Assembly (NCBI RefSeq): GCF_028389875.1
Contig: NC_084669.1
Span: forward strand, 27,640,567 to 27,704,566
DNA: 64,000 nt
Direction of reading: 5' to 3'
Source: Rhea pennata
Taxonomy: Eukaryota; Chordata; Aves; Rheiformes; Rheidae
Shown in pieces: positions 27,291-53,066 of the stretch. The notes beneath the pieces are model-generated. The model searched no databases and had not been told where the DNA came from. It saw only the letters and a program-made list of their open reading frames with translations. The translations under genes and the position numbers were made by a program. The first letter of the stretch is position 1. Each line of letters begins with the position of its first letter.

Positions 27291-30200
27291 TTTGTTTTGC
27301 TCCTGCAGTGGCAGTCGAGCGTTCTGCGTGTATCCTCGGTTTATTTTGCAACCTCAGTTTTGACATGTGTGGCAGGAATGAACCGTAAGAGGGCAGTTTT
27401 ATCAGAACCCTTGTACTGCGGTTTTCAATACTGAACGTCCCTTTCTGCAAACTGCTTATAATGTGCTTTACGTTTTCTTATGTTATATATTCTTAAGCCG
27501 TTATTACACTCCTGAACTATAATTTTATCTGAACTATTTTTTAAAATTAGTGTAAAGATCCTGCTATTCAAGAAAGAAGAGTTCTTTCCTGTTTCCATCT
27601 CCTTTCTGGAGAAGAAAGGCTGGGCAGTAGTGAGTGTCGTGTCTTGGGGTAGTTTTTCCCCCTGTCTGCCAGATTAATTGGAAGTTCCTTGAAGTCTTCT
27701 CCTGATAAAGATGAACAGTTAATCTGATACTGAATGGAGAATTGAAAGCAGTTCAGCAAAAAAGGGAAGACAGCTGTATTGACGCAGGAGGATTGAGGTG
27801 AAGGTGTTGAAAGAAAAGAGGCTAAACAGCAGAGATAGATGCCAGTACAATGTATTTTAATGAAGGAGCTCGTTACTGTGGTTTTTGTTTTGTTTTTTGC
27901 ACCTAAAAGGCTGGCTGCAGCAGCAGGTTGTGGGGTTCATTCCTTGACCCCCTCGCCCTCAGTGCATAAGTATTTCCTGTGGGATGAATTTGTTATCTGC
28001 TGGAGCACATACGATAACCTCAGAGAAAGCAGGGCACAAAAAACGGTCTTAGCAGATCATTGCTAAGAGGGAGCATGTGAACGCTTAGCTCTTGGGAAAC
28101 AGCTATTTCTCTAATTTTGGTCTCCAGAACTGTTGTAAGAATCATGTGGACCACTGTCCTCCCACTCATGTAGCAGATAGCTTGCGCTGGGCACTTGCTT
28201 CCAGTCTCACCTGTGGCCTAGTCCCCTTGGTAGTTTTGTTGGTTTTTGCCTTCCTGAAACTGTTTCTATATCTACTTTTATGACTGTTTCCCTCCACCAC
28301 TTAAAACAAAGCACTGTATATAATACAGGACCTGGAGAGATTCAGGAAGACTTTGAAGGCCTACTGAGGTCTGTGGCTACAATGATATGTACCTTTCTCT
28401 TTGACCTCAGTATGAGGTCAGGAGTGAAAATATGTTTGTGAATCTAGGCTGAAAATTTCTAGAGTAGTCACCCCCCTCAGTCACGTGTTATATCACTTCC
28501 TGAGCTTCTACTACTTAGTCTGCAGACGTTTTGAACTGTGAAATTCTGTGAAATATCAGAAGTCACTGAAAGATGTAATGAAACCATGTTGGGATGGAGA
28601 TATTTTAGAGAGGTGTTCATGCACTTAACAGAATATATAAAGGAAAAAATGTTGTAAAGACTGTAGTATTGGAGAGAAGCTTGAAATTGGAACTTGAATT
28701 GTTCTTATAATGTTTCAGTTTTTATGCACCGAAGTGTAGATGGTTCCCTTTCAGTTAACTGATGCCAGCTGTTCAGAAGCAGGTTTATCTGTACTATCGA
28801 GAGTACTTTTAAAACACTCAAATTTAGAATGGGAGAAGGCACAATCCAATGTCAAACTTGGTGGCCTGAGAATCCTCTGAGATGGCTGACAGCTTTTTCT
28901 GCAGCACTAGTTTCATGCCAGCTTTGACCGCAGCGGAGGCTGAGGGAGCTCCAGTCTTCCCTTCTGATTCCTGTGATGCAGTGTGTCTCTCCTTCAGCTC
29001 AAACAGTGCTGCTGCATAGGGAGTGGGACTAACCTGGTGCACAGGAGTGCTTCGTGTGTGCAGCACAGCCTCATACCTAGGAGGAGAGTGCACTGGCCTG
29101 TGGACAGAAGTAAGACTGTTGTAAGGCAGAAACTTCTTTATTTGTCTTTACCATATCATCCGGCCCCTGAATAAGGTATGTTTTGAAAGCTCGGCCAGTG
29201 GATTGCTCAGTCTAAAACGTCATGCTGATATTTAGTGCTGCGCCACTTATTTTGAACAGTTCCTGGAAGAAGGTCGGTCAGTCGATTTGTCTGTCGCTCT
29301 CTCAGGAGAACCTCACGATTGTGAGTGTAATTTGTACCTCTGGCAGCATGGGTGAATGAAGTGGTGGCATGAAATGAACACTTACTTTTTTTTTTCTGAT
29401 AACTGCTTCAAACTATTGAACATTAAACTTTTTTTGCTTTAGTTCACTAAGATTTCCCACAAATGAGCTACTCTGTGAAATACCATAATTAGTATTTACC
29501 TATTTTGACTTAAAAACTGAAGGTGTAAACATTTGTTTCTAATATGGCATAACTTAGAATAGCATAGACCCTTGGCATTAGTTAGCTGAGAAAATAATTT
29601 GGATTATTTGTAGCATGAGTGTTTATGCTACAGATTGTTTTGTATGACGTAACTACCTCATTCTATTATTGAACATCTCATAAACCTATTTTGATGTTTC
29701 TTGCTGTTGTGGTGTAAGGGAAGTGTCTGATGTCCATGTTGCCATATATATTTTGACCAACTGTATTGTAAATATTTTAAATAACATTGGAGGAGGATGC
29801 TATAAAAGGTAACACTTGGCAGGGGCAGAGGAGGAAGCTGAAATGAACTAATTCACTCCTGCGAATTACCATTGCATATGAACATTGAGAGCCTGTGCAG
29901 CTCATTTAAATTCTTTAAGGTTTATTGTCTTGAGTGTATATGTCTAGAGAATGATAAATAAACTCAAGAGGTTTGTGGTCTTCCCAGGAGAGTGTGGAAC
30001 AGTATGTCAGGGAAATAAATATTCAGCCACAGAAGCAGGATCTACACGATAATGAAAAGCTACTGCTGATTGATAGGGGCACACCAGCTTTTTCTCTCTC
30101 ATGTTGTCTGTTATTTGGACCCTAAAGACAAGGGCCTGCAGAAATAAGCACATAAGTATGTTTCATTCTGTTCTACTATTTGCCTTTTCTGTGATTCGGT

Positions 30201-30557
30201 GCTGGTGAATGACATTTCATTGCCATTTCTGGCAGTCCTGGTTCTACGTGCAGCTAGAATGTGAGTTTGGTCTGCTTCCCGTTTGGTCCTGGCCCTCTGT
30301 GAAAAGTGTGGATCTCAAGTTGATGACCTCTGGCATAACAGATGCCAGCTATTGTGTGATTTCTGCTGATCTTTAAAGAATTTTGTCATGACGTGGCTGA
30401 ATTTCCTGTTACCTTAGAATTAACCTTTGTTAACATTGGTAGGCTTCTGAAGTCTTCTGCCCCGCACTAGCCCCGCACTAGCCAATAAAAGCTAGCAATA
30501 AAAGGCACAGGTTGTAAGTCAGAAGAGTGAGTCATCTGTGAAATTCCTTGAGAACAA

Positions 30558-30606
30558 GATGACCTCCAGAAGTCACTTCCAATCTAAATTATTCTGTGAT
30601 TTTATG
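30558..30606 (+). mobile_element. CR1 3'-end fragment
   Basis: The sequence follows the CR1 3' end on the + strand: 'gatgacctccagaagtcac', then 'ttccaa', then 'attctgtgat'. Only the last 50 or so bases are recognisable, with a few substitutions. Confidence 0.7.
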
Positions 30607-33600
30607 AAAAACAGATTTTTTTCTTTTTCTTTTTTTTTTTACTGGCTTCAGATACCATCAAAGCAATTGTTGGAGAGTCTTGCTTTGGTCATGTGTTTTC
30701 GTGTGTTTCTCTCTTTTATGGAGAAGAGTATCCAAGGTGGTTCAAATGACTCTTCAAGTAATGCTTGACAGTATAAAATACTTGAAACAGGCTAGTAAGG
30801 CTGTAACATCATGGTTTGTGCTTCGGTCACTGAGCATTATCGGTCACACATTTTCTTAATACTTGTGCAGCTTAATTGTGGCTTGTGGGTCTAACTGTTG
30901 AAAATCTGCTCACTCAGCTGCTCTTTATTGGACATTGTGTCACTTTTTTGCTCTGCCTCTTTTTGACCAAGATTTGTCAGTGGTGCCTTTCTTGGTGGTG
31001 GTGGTGTTTTTGTTTTCCCCACTGTGTCTGTCCAAGCAAGTAAAAAAAAAATGTCTTCCAAGAAAGTAATAATATAATAATATCAAATTAGTAGTACCAT
31101 CAAATATGGCAATGCTTTCTATCTATAACATCAATAGGCAGTTCAAGTCCTAGCTTAAACCTACCTCTTTCCTTCATTTTTGAGTTTGTTTCTGCTTTGC
31201 CATCAATTCATAGCTTTTTAACACCTTTTTGTACAGAATGAATGATGTATTACCACTTTTTAAATAGCATTTTGAATGAAGACTGAAAAAGGTTCCTAAA
31301 GAGAAACTATGAAAGCTATGTTCTGTGCAAGAGATGCTTCCTGAGTTTGACTGACGTGAAGTGAAGTACATTAAATCTCATTGGAATGGAAGCACATTCT
31401 ATTGGATTATTTTTTCCTACAGAGGAAGCTAGCCAGGGAATCATTTACTCAGAAAACTTAAGGGAAAGCCATACCGCAGGACTTCTTATCTGACAAGATG
31501 AAGAATATCACACCTTGCATACTGCAGTCAGTGCATAAGCAAGACAAAAATAAATCCTGCTCAGACTGGGCTTAAATAACAGTTAGCTAGAACAGTGCTG
31601 AGTGTGGCTTGTCCTTGTCTTATGAAAGTACAGTGTGGTGGATGCCTCAGCTTCTCTGCGGTAAGTATCTGCAGATACTTACGCTGCAAGGTGGTAAGTT
31701 CTGTTGCGCTGATTTCATAATCAGCGATCAGTGTCAGAGCGGGTTCTGCTTTTTGTACAGAGGAGCTCTGTAATTTATAGCTTTAGGCAACCTTCAGTAC
31801 TAGATCCTGGTAATTAATCTGGAAGAATAGTAATGGCTAATGATTTAATGTTACTCAGTATTCTGTGGAATAATTAAACAAATTAAACAAATGATTTTGA
31901 ATAAATACAGGTTATGATCTTTTCAACCTTTTTGGCCTCAAATTATTGGAACTTGGCATTTCTGGAGATTAAACACTGAAAAGCAGCTATTAAATAAATA
32001 TCAAAAATGTACATGGATCTACTTGCTGAGCGTATTTCTACTGCTACCTTGAAGCAGAAGTTTTCTGATGGCCTTATGATTTTATTCTTTACTTCTACCA
32101 CCATTATATAATTTGTATTTTTGGTATAAATACCTTCAGCTGCAGTCCTTTTCTGCTTTGCCTTGCAGGATCTTATTTTCAAGATTCCTATTGAAAGTAC
32201 ATTGCAGATTTCATCTCTTATAAACAGGTCTCCTACCTTCAAGTGCCTTAGGGGTTCCATCGTGCAACGTGAAGATAGACAGTGATGTCCACTGTGGTAG
32301 TAAAACCTCAGATGTTTGTTTAGAGTTCTAGGGTGTACCTCAAGGGTTAACACTGAGAAAGAGGAGAGGAGCTTGAGCATGTTTTCTGTAGTTTTTTTTC
32401 AAGGCACTCCCTCTTTCTGCCTTTTTTTCCCCTCCTCTTGTGCATTACTATTTTAATGGCTGAGCAAACAAAGACCTTGCTGTTCACGCATCCTCCCACA
32501 CACACTGTTTGTGTAACAGGGTGGACTTCTGAATCTTGCTTCCCCTAGCTTGCGTCATTTCTTTATTGTAAGCAGGCAAGTGTCACTCATCATTCACAGC
32601 TTTAGGAAGACGTGGTAGATGGTATTGGAAGAAAAGTTGAGCAGGTAGGTACAGAAGACAGAATGGAGACAGGCTTGTAGGAACGGTTGGGAAGGTTAAC
32701 TGAGAGAGGTAAGTATTTGCTAAGGTAGGGAAATGGCCTACAGAGACTTGCTGAAGTGCAGAAAAGGTGGTGACCACAAGTTTGTGAAGGTGAGAAGTTC
32801 GTGTTTTTGTGAATCTATTTTGCCTGGAGTCAAACTGATGTGGGAGAAATTTCACTTGAAAACACTTGGATAACTATAGTATTCAAAAGAAGACGTGCAA
32901 CATTTTTATGTATCCCCCAGCTTTAATTGCTAAAGGTTCCCTTAATTTCTTTGGAACTAAAAAGGAATGTTCCATATGGGATTAAAAGCAAACAAATCTC
33001 ATAAGAACTCTCATCCCACTCTCTCCTTTTCTCTGCCCCCCACCCTAATTATCGCAGACTTGTTTGCCTTAATTTTTAAATGATTCAGGTGAGAGCTTGA
33101 ATAGGAGGATATGTTGGTAATAAATGCATGTAATCTAGTGTTATATCTAAAGGCTTATTGAAAAAGCGTTTTGTTATTTTTCAGTGTTCTGTTCATTATT
33201 ATGTTTGCACATGAAGTAAAAACCAAAACTCCATTATGTTTACACATGAAGTTAAAAAAAATCATTTTTATGCTGTAATAATTGCAATATCAGAAATGTA
33301 CACTTTGGGACTAATTTAAGCAGGAGCATTATGCTTGCTAGGAATCTGACCAAAACATGTTTTTATTTGTAGGTTTTGAGGGACTGGGTGATAATTGTTC
33401 TTTTTTAACTTTGCCAGAAGTATTACAACAATGTTTATGTTCTAAAATTTTTTTCATATTATATATGCAAGGGTTATGTCATTTTGTAAATAGTAAAGCT
33501 GCATTGTACTGATGTCAAAGTATCGGAAACAGAATCTACTGTGTTTTCTCCTGTTTGTGTATTTTGAAAGATAACAGTAGCCGGAGATATTTTCTTGCGG

Positions 33601-34311
33601 TTGTCTGTCAGGTTCACCTCACCTCAGGAGCAAAGTGGTAGGAGAAAAAGACAACAGAGTATCTGAGTATGGTAAAGCCCTGGAACGTGTCAGGTTTTAT
33701 TATGCAGAGCAAGTTAATATGCAGCAGGGATCCAAACCGCCGGGCTGTTTTCTCTTCATTTTCTGAATTTACATGTGGCCTTTTGCTCCTTCCGTGTACT
33801 CGTGACTGCATTGTACTCCTAAGCAGACCTTGCTGTGGTGGCTTTAGCAGCGGCGGGCGGGTGGGTGCTGCCTGCACATGCCGGCTGGCGGGAAGGGTGC
33901 TGGGCAGGCTGGGGTCAGTGCCCCCCACCACACATACACATTTGTTGCCCCTTCCCAGAGGTGTGGTGCGGGGCTGTCTGCTCCTCCGTACCTGCGGGTG
34001 CCTGGCACAATCCCTGCCGCAATAGCGCACCTGGGATCAGCCCTTAGGAGCATGCAGAATTGCCAGCAGGAAAGAAAGAAGCTGTCTGCGCTTTTTTCCA
34101 GGAGAGGAAGAGAACATGTGTTTTGCCTTCAGCTTTAATCAGAATTGTTAAATAACGTTTTGTTTCTAGGTCTTATGAGTTGGGGTCTTAACAGTTTGTA
34201 TATGAAAGTACATGTGTGTGCAACATGTATCAGTAACAGCTAGCATTGCCTTCAGCTATTATTATTCCCCTGGGATAAGAATATTTTGCGAGTGGTATTT
34301 GAATGAGTTCA

Positions 34312-34660
34312 CAGTCACAGAATGGCTGAGGTTGGCAGGGACTTCCGGAGATCATCTAGTCCAACCTCCCTGCTCAGCAGGGTCACCTAGAGCATGGTAG
34401 ACAGGGTTGCATCCAGGCAGGCCTTGAAGATCTCCAGAGAAGGCGACTCCACAACCTCTCTGGGCAGCCTGTCCCAGTGCTCTGTCATTCTCGCAGTAAA
34501 GAAGTTCTTCCTTGTGTTCAGGTGGAGCTGCCTGTGGTGCAGTTTGTGCTCATTGCCTCTTGTCCTGTCACTTGGCACCACTGAAGAGAGTCCAGCCCAA
34601 TAGTCTTGATACCCTCACTTAAGGTATTTGTAGACACTGATAAGATCCTCTCTTATAGAG
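34312..34660 (-). mobile_element. CR1 LINE 3' fragment in ANXA11 intron 1
   Basis: The left edge on the + strand is the reverse complement of a CR1 3' end (cacagaatggctgaggttgg, then 'tctagtccaacc'). The - strand encodes reverse-transcriptase C-terminal blocks similar to the 4.7 kb copy, including HHRQLHLNTRKNFF and TEHWDRLPREVVESPSLEIF, followed by an open frame to about 34387. The 5' end is truncated. It is inserted antisense to ANXA11. Confidence 0.92.
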
Positions 34661-37600
34661 TTATATGATCTGAATTTGAGTCTACCTTTAAAGTGTTCAG
34701 CTTTGTCATGTTCTGTAAAGTTACGGTGAAATGCAGTGGCTTTTCAAAGATCTCTGGGTTAGAATATTGTTTCTTTAGAGTGTTGAAAAAGATCTCAGGT
34801 AGCTGCTACCCTATTTTTGTGCACTTTGTAGTTTGCATCAGAGAATATTTACAAATGAAATTCGTTATCTTGGTGAACAGAAGGAATGTGGATTTTTTTT
34901 TTCCCCCCCAAGATCTAGCTTCTAGCATTACAAATGGACAGAAAAACCAAATCTTAACATAGGAGGTGCCTCAGACACTCTCAGAAAAATCAGTTGCATC
35001 TGCCTGCTGATGTCTCCATGGGGAGTTTAAGCTCCCGTGAGTATATTGCACAATAATTATGTCTTATATTGCGGACTTGATGCTGTAGGTTTTATGCACT
35101 AAAATGAAATAGAATTTAGGCACTTGGAGAAGGGCTTATATAACCAACAGCTTCTTGTCCCAATAAGGGGTTGTACTTTTCACAATAAACTCTTCCCTCT
35201 CTGAAGCGGAATAATGGTATTTTTACAGATAGTGCTATTGTTTTAAGCCTTTTAAGAGTTCACTCTAGGACCAGCTTAAACCTTGCAAAAAGGGTAATTA
35301 CAATAATGTTAGCACAAATGTGATAATTCTCTTTTGCTTTCTGTACTGAGATATTACTTCATATTGTTAGAAATGCTTTGACATCTTTTCTTTTTTTTTT
35401 TTTTTCCTTATGATATATTAGCCATTCAGGAGTATCATTAAAGGAAATAAAGCAAAGTGTGTTTTTGGGGGGTTTCTTTTGTTTTAAGCATTTTAAGCTC
35501 TATTGTAAGGTGGAAAATGACAAAAAAAAAGGAAAAAAAGTACTTTCTCAGTGTATTAAATATATTACATTGTTGGATCACTTCTTAATATTTAGATTAG
35601 GTGAGATTTTTGTGCTGGATAAAGGGCAGGAAACTTCAACTTTGACTCATGGAGTTTCCCTCAAATCCTGCCAGCTGGTCAGAATTAGATTTGTTCTTGG
35701 TGTGAGATTTGAATTTAAATCTCCTCTAATTTCCATGTTGCATTCTGTGGATGTGGACCATGTGTGTTGTTTTCCCCTGTTCCTATCATCTCTTGCTATG
35801 TCCTACCAGGGACTGAGATGGAGCTGCGCGCTTCAAAGGCTGTTACTGGTGTCCTGAAGATAGTGACAGTGCTTGTAAATTAGGTGGTGAAGGTGAAGCA
35901 AGCTGATGATCTTAGGGAATGATTAATGGAAAAAATCTGAGCTGGAGACTGTTACTATAGTAACCCTTTAACAAATAAGCTTGATTACCCTCAATATGCC
36001 AATATATTCAGGGGAAGAGATTTAGCAATACCTGTATGTGCTTCAGCCTAGTGAGGTAGATCTCACGAAAAAGCAAGAACTAACCAGAAGCAAAATGACG
36101 TGGGTGGTGCCATATTTCAGCCTTAGCTTCTGTAGAATGTACACCCAAAAAATAACAGTAAAACATCACAAGGGCTTAATCTGTTTGGGTTTTTTTTTCA
36201 AAAAGCAGTAAAATAGTTAAAAGACACCAGGGTACAGCAGCTAATCTGTTTTGCATGTCTTACAGTGCAGTAAGATTTTCTTTAAAATAGGTCTTGCATA
36301 AAATCCAGACTCTGAATGCTCAAATATTTATTACGTGTCAAGACAATATGCTGCAGATATTTGTGCAATCTGCAGCTGCTGTGGAGTTCAGAGAGGCTGT
36401 AGGTGCTGGGACACCTGAGGTGGTTCCAGGTGTGGTTGGAGAACTGCAAATGCATATTAGTTGAAACTACTGTCTTTGAAGATGGAAAATCAGTGTCACA
36501 GAGGTGTTAGTGGGGCCTTACAGGAGCTGGTTATGAGCCTGTTAATCCATGGCCTGTTTTTCAGGAAGTGTGTGCTGCAGGAAGGCAGGGCAGAGGCCTG
36601 GTAATCTACACTTGCTATGTTCAGTTCTGTGAAGATGCTGTTGAGTTCACTGCAAATTAAGAGGGTTTTCGTGAACATTTCAGGTTTTGCTGAGTATTTT
36701 ACACATCATTCTTACTGACTTTGGTTGTTTTCTGAATGTGGGAAATTATGCTTTTAAGATCAGGAAAATGTCTTCCTTGTTCAGATTTCTGCCAGCTGCA
36801 TTTGTCTTTCTCTGCAGCTGTGGTCAAGTGTTGAGTAGCAGTAGACATACCTGCAAGTGTGATGGCTACCCTGCAACTATAACCCGTTGTTGACTTGCAA
36901 AGGATGTTTGACTTCTACTGTCAAACATTAGTTACTACTAGAACCCTGGACTGAACTCAGGATAATGAAGTTTCTCCCTGCCAAGTCACTGGTCTAAGTC
37001 TGTAGTGAATCTTGCAAGAGTGGCAGAAGGGAATGGAGCTTGCCTGTGCTGCAGTGACTACCTCCTGCAGACTGGGCTAGGGCTCTGTAGCTGAATAGCA
37101 GCCTACTGTGGTACCTCAGCCGTATAAGTGTTTTCATGCTTAGAGCCAGTTTTTTGTGTGCATGTTGATACAAATGTTCCCAACCTATCAGCCATTGCAA
37201 GCAGAGAAAGAATGCAGAGGAAACAGCTGTGAAATGAGAAGGGATGCAGTATGATTTTTTTTGCAGCAGCAGCTTGGAAAAATAGCAGTGATCAGTTTAA
37301 AATTAATTCGGTGTGATTTCTGTATATTGATTTTCATGTTTCTGTTGTAATAAAAAAATTATACGAAGTAGAAATAACGCTAAGCCACAAAATTCAGGTT
37401 GAGTATTTCATAATCATATTTTCCTTTATTAAAAAAAAATCCCATTCCACTGTTATGCAAAAGAGCCATGTAAGCCAGAAAAGGAAGTTAAAACGGTTAT
37501 ACAAAAACACCTGACCCCTCCCTCCACACACATGCTTAATTCCAAAACATAGCAAAACAAGCCAGATGCAAAAGGTAATGAATATCCTGAAAAATGAAAC

Positions 37601-38728
37601 AATACATTTACAGTTAATTTGTTGAGAGGCTGCTTGCTTCTCAGCAGTGGAAGGAAGTAGAATTCAAAAGCAAAAGGTTTTCTTGTTTGGGGTATTTTTC
37701 CTTGCAGTTGGTGACATTTTAAGGGAGGTAGGTGAAGATGGCGGTGTGGGCAGCTGTTGAAATTAAACAAATTAAACTACATCGTTTAGAGTATAGATCA
37801 CTGTGAATGTAACTTGTAACCAAGTATCTAAAGTGGTTTTCTGTTTCTTAATGCCAGTAAAGCTTTACTGAGTCTCTCGACTTTCCGAATAGATTACAGT
37901 GTAAGCAACTGTGGTGAGAGACAAACCACCTTCCAGTTAGTGGTCTGCATAGCCCAACGCCTTCAGTGCTTCAGGGGACAGAAGAGAAAAGGATACTGTT
38001 TGCACAGTAGTGTTAAAAATAGACTGGGGGTTGTCACTAAAAATAACTGTGAAAAAGTTGAAGTAAAGATTCATTGCACACTTTCTTAATTTGGAACAAG
38101 CTCTTTGGGATACCTTTACCATTCTTCCTGATAGTTATTCTGTTTAAAATAAATATTTCTGCAGTCTGGAAAATTGTTTTAGTACGGTATATAACTGTCC
38201 TTCCCATTTGACACTCCACCCTTATTTTGGACAACAAATGGCTATGCACTTCCGTGCTGATAGATACACTGTCGGCTTTGAGATGTCCAATTTGTTCTAG
38301 TGCTCTTACTTTTCTGTAAACTCTTTGCATTTTATAGCAATACTGTAGGCATAAAATATATCCTTTCAGCTTCTTGGTCTGACCTTACATTTGTGCAGAC
38401 GTTTGCATTTAAATGCCATTCAGCATTTCTCATAAAATTACCTATTTGAAGACATAGCTTGTTTTTCAGCTAACTTTCTACTCTTGATTAATAAGACTGG
38501 CTGCTCTGTATAGGTTGCAAACTGGTTGATACTTTAATAGAGCAATAAAGCTTGTTTAAGTGATGCATCCTTAACAATGTAATAGACAAAGTGAGTTTAT
38601 GTTGGGCAGAGATGTCTAAAATTTGCTGACAGGCTACTGCAAAATTATTCCCTGTTAATTTTATATGATATAGTTAGTGAAGCATTACAGAAAATAATTT
38701 TATCACATGCTTTTTTCAGATCTTTGCA

Positions 38729-51433
<12,705 letters not shown>

Positions 51434-51621
51434 ATGGAACATTGAAGGTTTTTTGGGTTTTTGTTTATTTGTTTTTAAAGCTGCTATTTCATGTTTTTTG
51501 CTTTAAAGTATCATTTTTCCCTCTGAAAACTAAACATATAAAGAACTATTTTTTCCTAAAGCTACTACATTTCTGAAGTTCTTTTTCCACATCTTTTCCC
51601 TTCCACTCAAAAATATTATAT

Positions 51622-51627
51622 AATAAA
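51622..51627 (+). terminator. ANXA11: Proximal poly(A) signal AATAAA
   Basis: A canonical AATAAA 189 bases after the stop codon. It is followed by an A-rich run (51637-51646) and then a T-rich stretch at 51669-51675. The downstream GU element is weak, so use is uncertain. Confidence 0.5.
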
Positions 51628-52010
51628 TACCAAAGGAAAAAAAAAAGCTTATGTACTATTGGTTCAGGATTTTTTTAAGCACTCTCTCTAATAATTGAAT
51701 GACAGGTCATTCTTTCTGCTTATGAAATTATGCTGAAATAATACGCTTTCTGGAGCAAAAAATCATAGTTGTATGATTTAAAGTTTTATTTTGTATAAAC
51801 ATTATGTGCCATTTTAATGTCGGTTATATATATATTGTACACAATGGTGATTTCATGCTAATCTGCTCCCTGATAGGTGGAGAGAATAGCCTCAAGTATG
51901 TTTTGGGTCTTGTTAAGACTATCTTAAAGAAGTTTTGTCAAGTTATGTTTTGTTTGCTTGTTTCTCTATTTTTAAGGAAGGTGTGTTCTACATTTCATTC
52001 TCCCTAGGGG

Positions 52011-52040
52011 AACTGCCTTAAGGCAGTTGTCGCTGACAAC
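52011..52040 (+). other. ANXA11: 18-bp perfect palindrome plus hairpin in 3' UTR
   Basis: AACTGCCTTAAGGCAGTT (52011-52028) equals its own reverse complement. It overlaps GTTGTC-GCT-GACAAC (52026-52040), a 6-bp stem with a 3-base loop. The two cannot both be fully paired intramolecularly, so alternative folds or dimer formation are conceivable. Confidence 0.9.
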
Positions 52041-52113
52041 AGTAAAGATTCTTTAGTTGATGTTTTGAGATTTTGGATTGTGCCTTAAATATATGTATCT
52101 AAAAGATTACAAA

Positions 52114-52175
52114 ATTAAAACTGTCTATCTTCTAACCCTTTTGCAGACTCCTTTTTTTTGTTGTTTGTGTTGGCC
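52114..52175 (+). terminator. ANXA11: Middle poly(A) site: ATTAAA with strong GU/U-rich downstream element
   Basis: ATTAAA at 52114-52119 is followed 30-55 bases later by a T-rich then GT-rich run (52152-52173). This is the classic arrangement for cleavage-stimulation-factor binding. It would give a 3' UTR of about 700 bases. Confidence 0.6.
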
Positions 52176-52648
52176 TACATGTGAGTGATGACTCAATCTT
52201 CTTACTTAGTCTTACTTAGTTTTTCCATAGAAGTTCTCTGCTTGAATTCAGAGAGTTTTCAGAAATTGAATTGTGTTGTCCAAAGTTCGGGGTTTGTGTG
52301 CTGTTGGTGGGCAATTTTTTTGTATATGATTTATATAATCTAGTTATTTCTCAGTGCTTTTGTTTTTGTGTGCTGTGATTTCTGTGGCTCTTGGAACTCT
52401 TAAATTTTCATTCTCTGCCAGCATGAATGGTATTTGTTTAACTTGTCTTTCTCAAAGAGACATGGAACTGGGTCAGGAAGAAGAGGCTGTTGATCTTGTT
52501 GGCAAGAATGTGCGAACTCTCTCCCTTATTTCATTCTTCTTCACCTACTTTCTAAAGGTCACACAGGTCCTTCTTCCTAGAATATATTGTTTGTTGTCAT
52601 AATGTTTGTCATAAGAGAATTCAGACCTTCAAAATGCAATTTGAAAAT

Positions 52649-52662
52649 AATAAATGAATAAA
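52649..52662 (+). terminator. ANXA11: Distal poly(A) signals, two AATAAA
   Basis: AATAAA at 52649-52654 and again at 52657-52662, with a modest GT-rich stretch after them (52667-52684). Possible distal end of a long ANXA11 3' UTR. Confidence 0.45.
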
Positions 52663-53066
52663 TGAGTTGCATTGTTTAGTGGGGAAGCAGAGCTTGTCTG
52701 AGAGGGGCAAATGGATGGGAAGAGATTTGAAACCTTTTTCTTTAAAAAGCAAGTATACACCACTACTTTCTGAAATTCCTGGGCCCCCATAACAATATCC
52801 CTTTGCTATATGTTCCAATTTTTAATGAAGATTCTGCATACCTTAAGAATAGAATATTACTGAATTCCTCAGGGTTTGTTTTTTGAAAGTGTTTGTATGT
52901 TTTTTCCCTTTAAAGTAGGGTGGGGGTAGGTGTTGGAATTAATTCCGGGATGGGTTTTTAGCGCAGCAGAAGGGAGCTTGAGGAGTGCAAAGCTATCAAA
53001 ATAAGGTGGTTCTGCTTCCAAACTACCAATCTTGGTCCCGACTCTGGCTAAGATGTACGCATATCA

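Larger units (their letters stand above)
27052..38719 (+). other. ANXA11: ANXA11 intron 1 (about 11.7 kb)
   Basis: It lies between the CpG island and the first coding exon. It holds two CR1 fragments (30.56 and 34.3 kb), a tandem pair of an 11-base unit at 30460-30481, a near-duplicate pair around 33,194-33,258 and a GC-richer patch at 33,840-34,030. A 145-codon - strand open frame at 31943-32380 matches no family I know. Additional untranslated exons are possible but cannot be defined. Confidence 0.7.
51434..52680 (+). other. ANXA11: ANXA11 3' UTR (longest candidate form)
   Basis: AT-rich sequence after the stop, containing three candidate poly(A) signals (51622, 52114, and a doublet at 52649/52657). 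It also holds an 18-bp perfect palindrome (52011-52028) with an overlapping hairpin (52026-52040). The true end depends on poly(A) choice; the middle site looks best because of its downstream element. Confidence 0.7.

Noticed and set aside
26710..27450. A 246-codon - strand open frame, and + strand frames of 119 and 86 codons, across the CpG island
   Set aside because: Stop codons are rare in such GC-rich DNA. The predicted proteins are low-complexity Pro/Arg/Ala with no family features, and the frames overlap on both strands.
31943..32380. A 145-codon - strand open frame in ANXA11 intron 1
   Set aside because: No recognisable domain, no promoter or splice context, and ordinary AT-rich composition. 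The length is unusual but possible by chance in 64 kb.
33614..34138. Several overlapping open frames on both strands
   Set aside because: They coincide with the GC-richer patch, overlap each other in different frames and match nothing; a composition effect.
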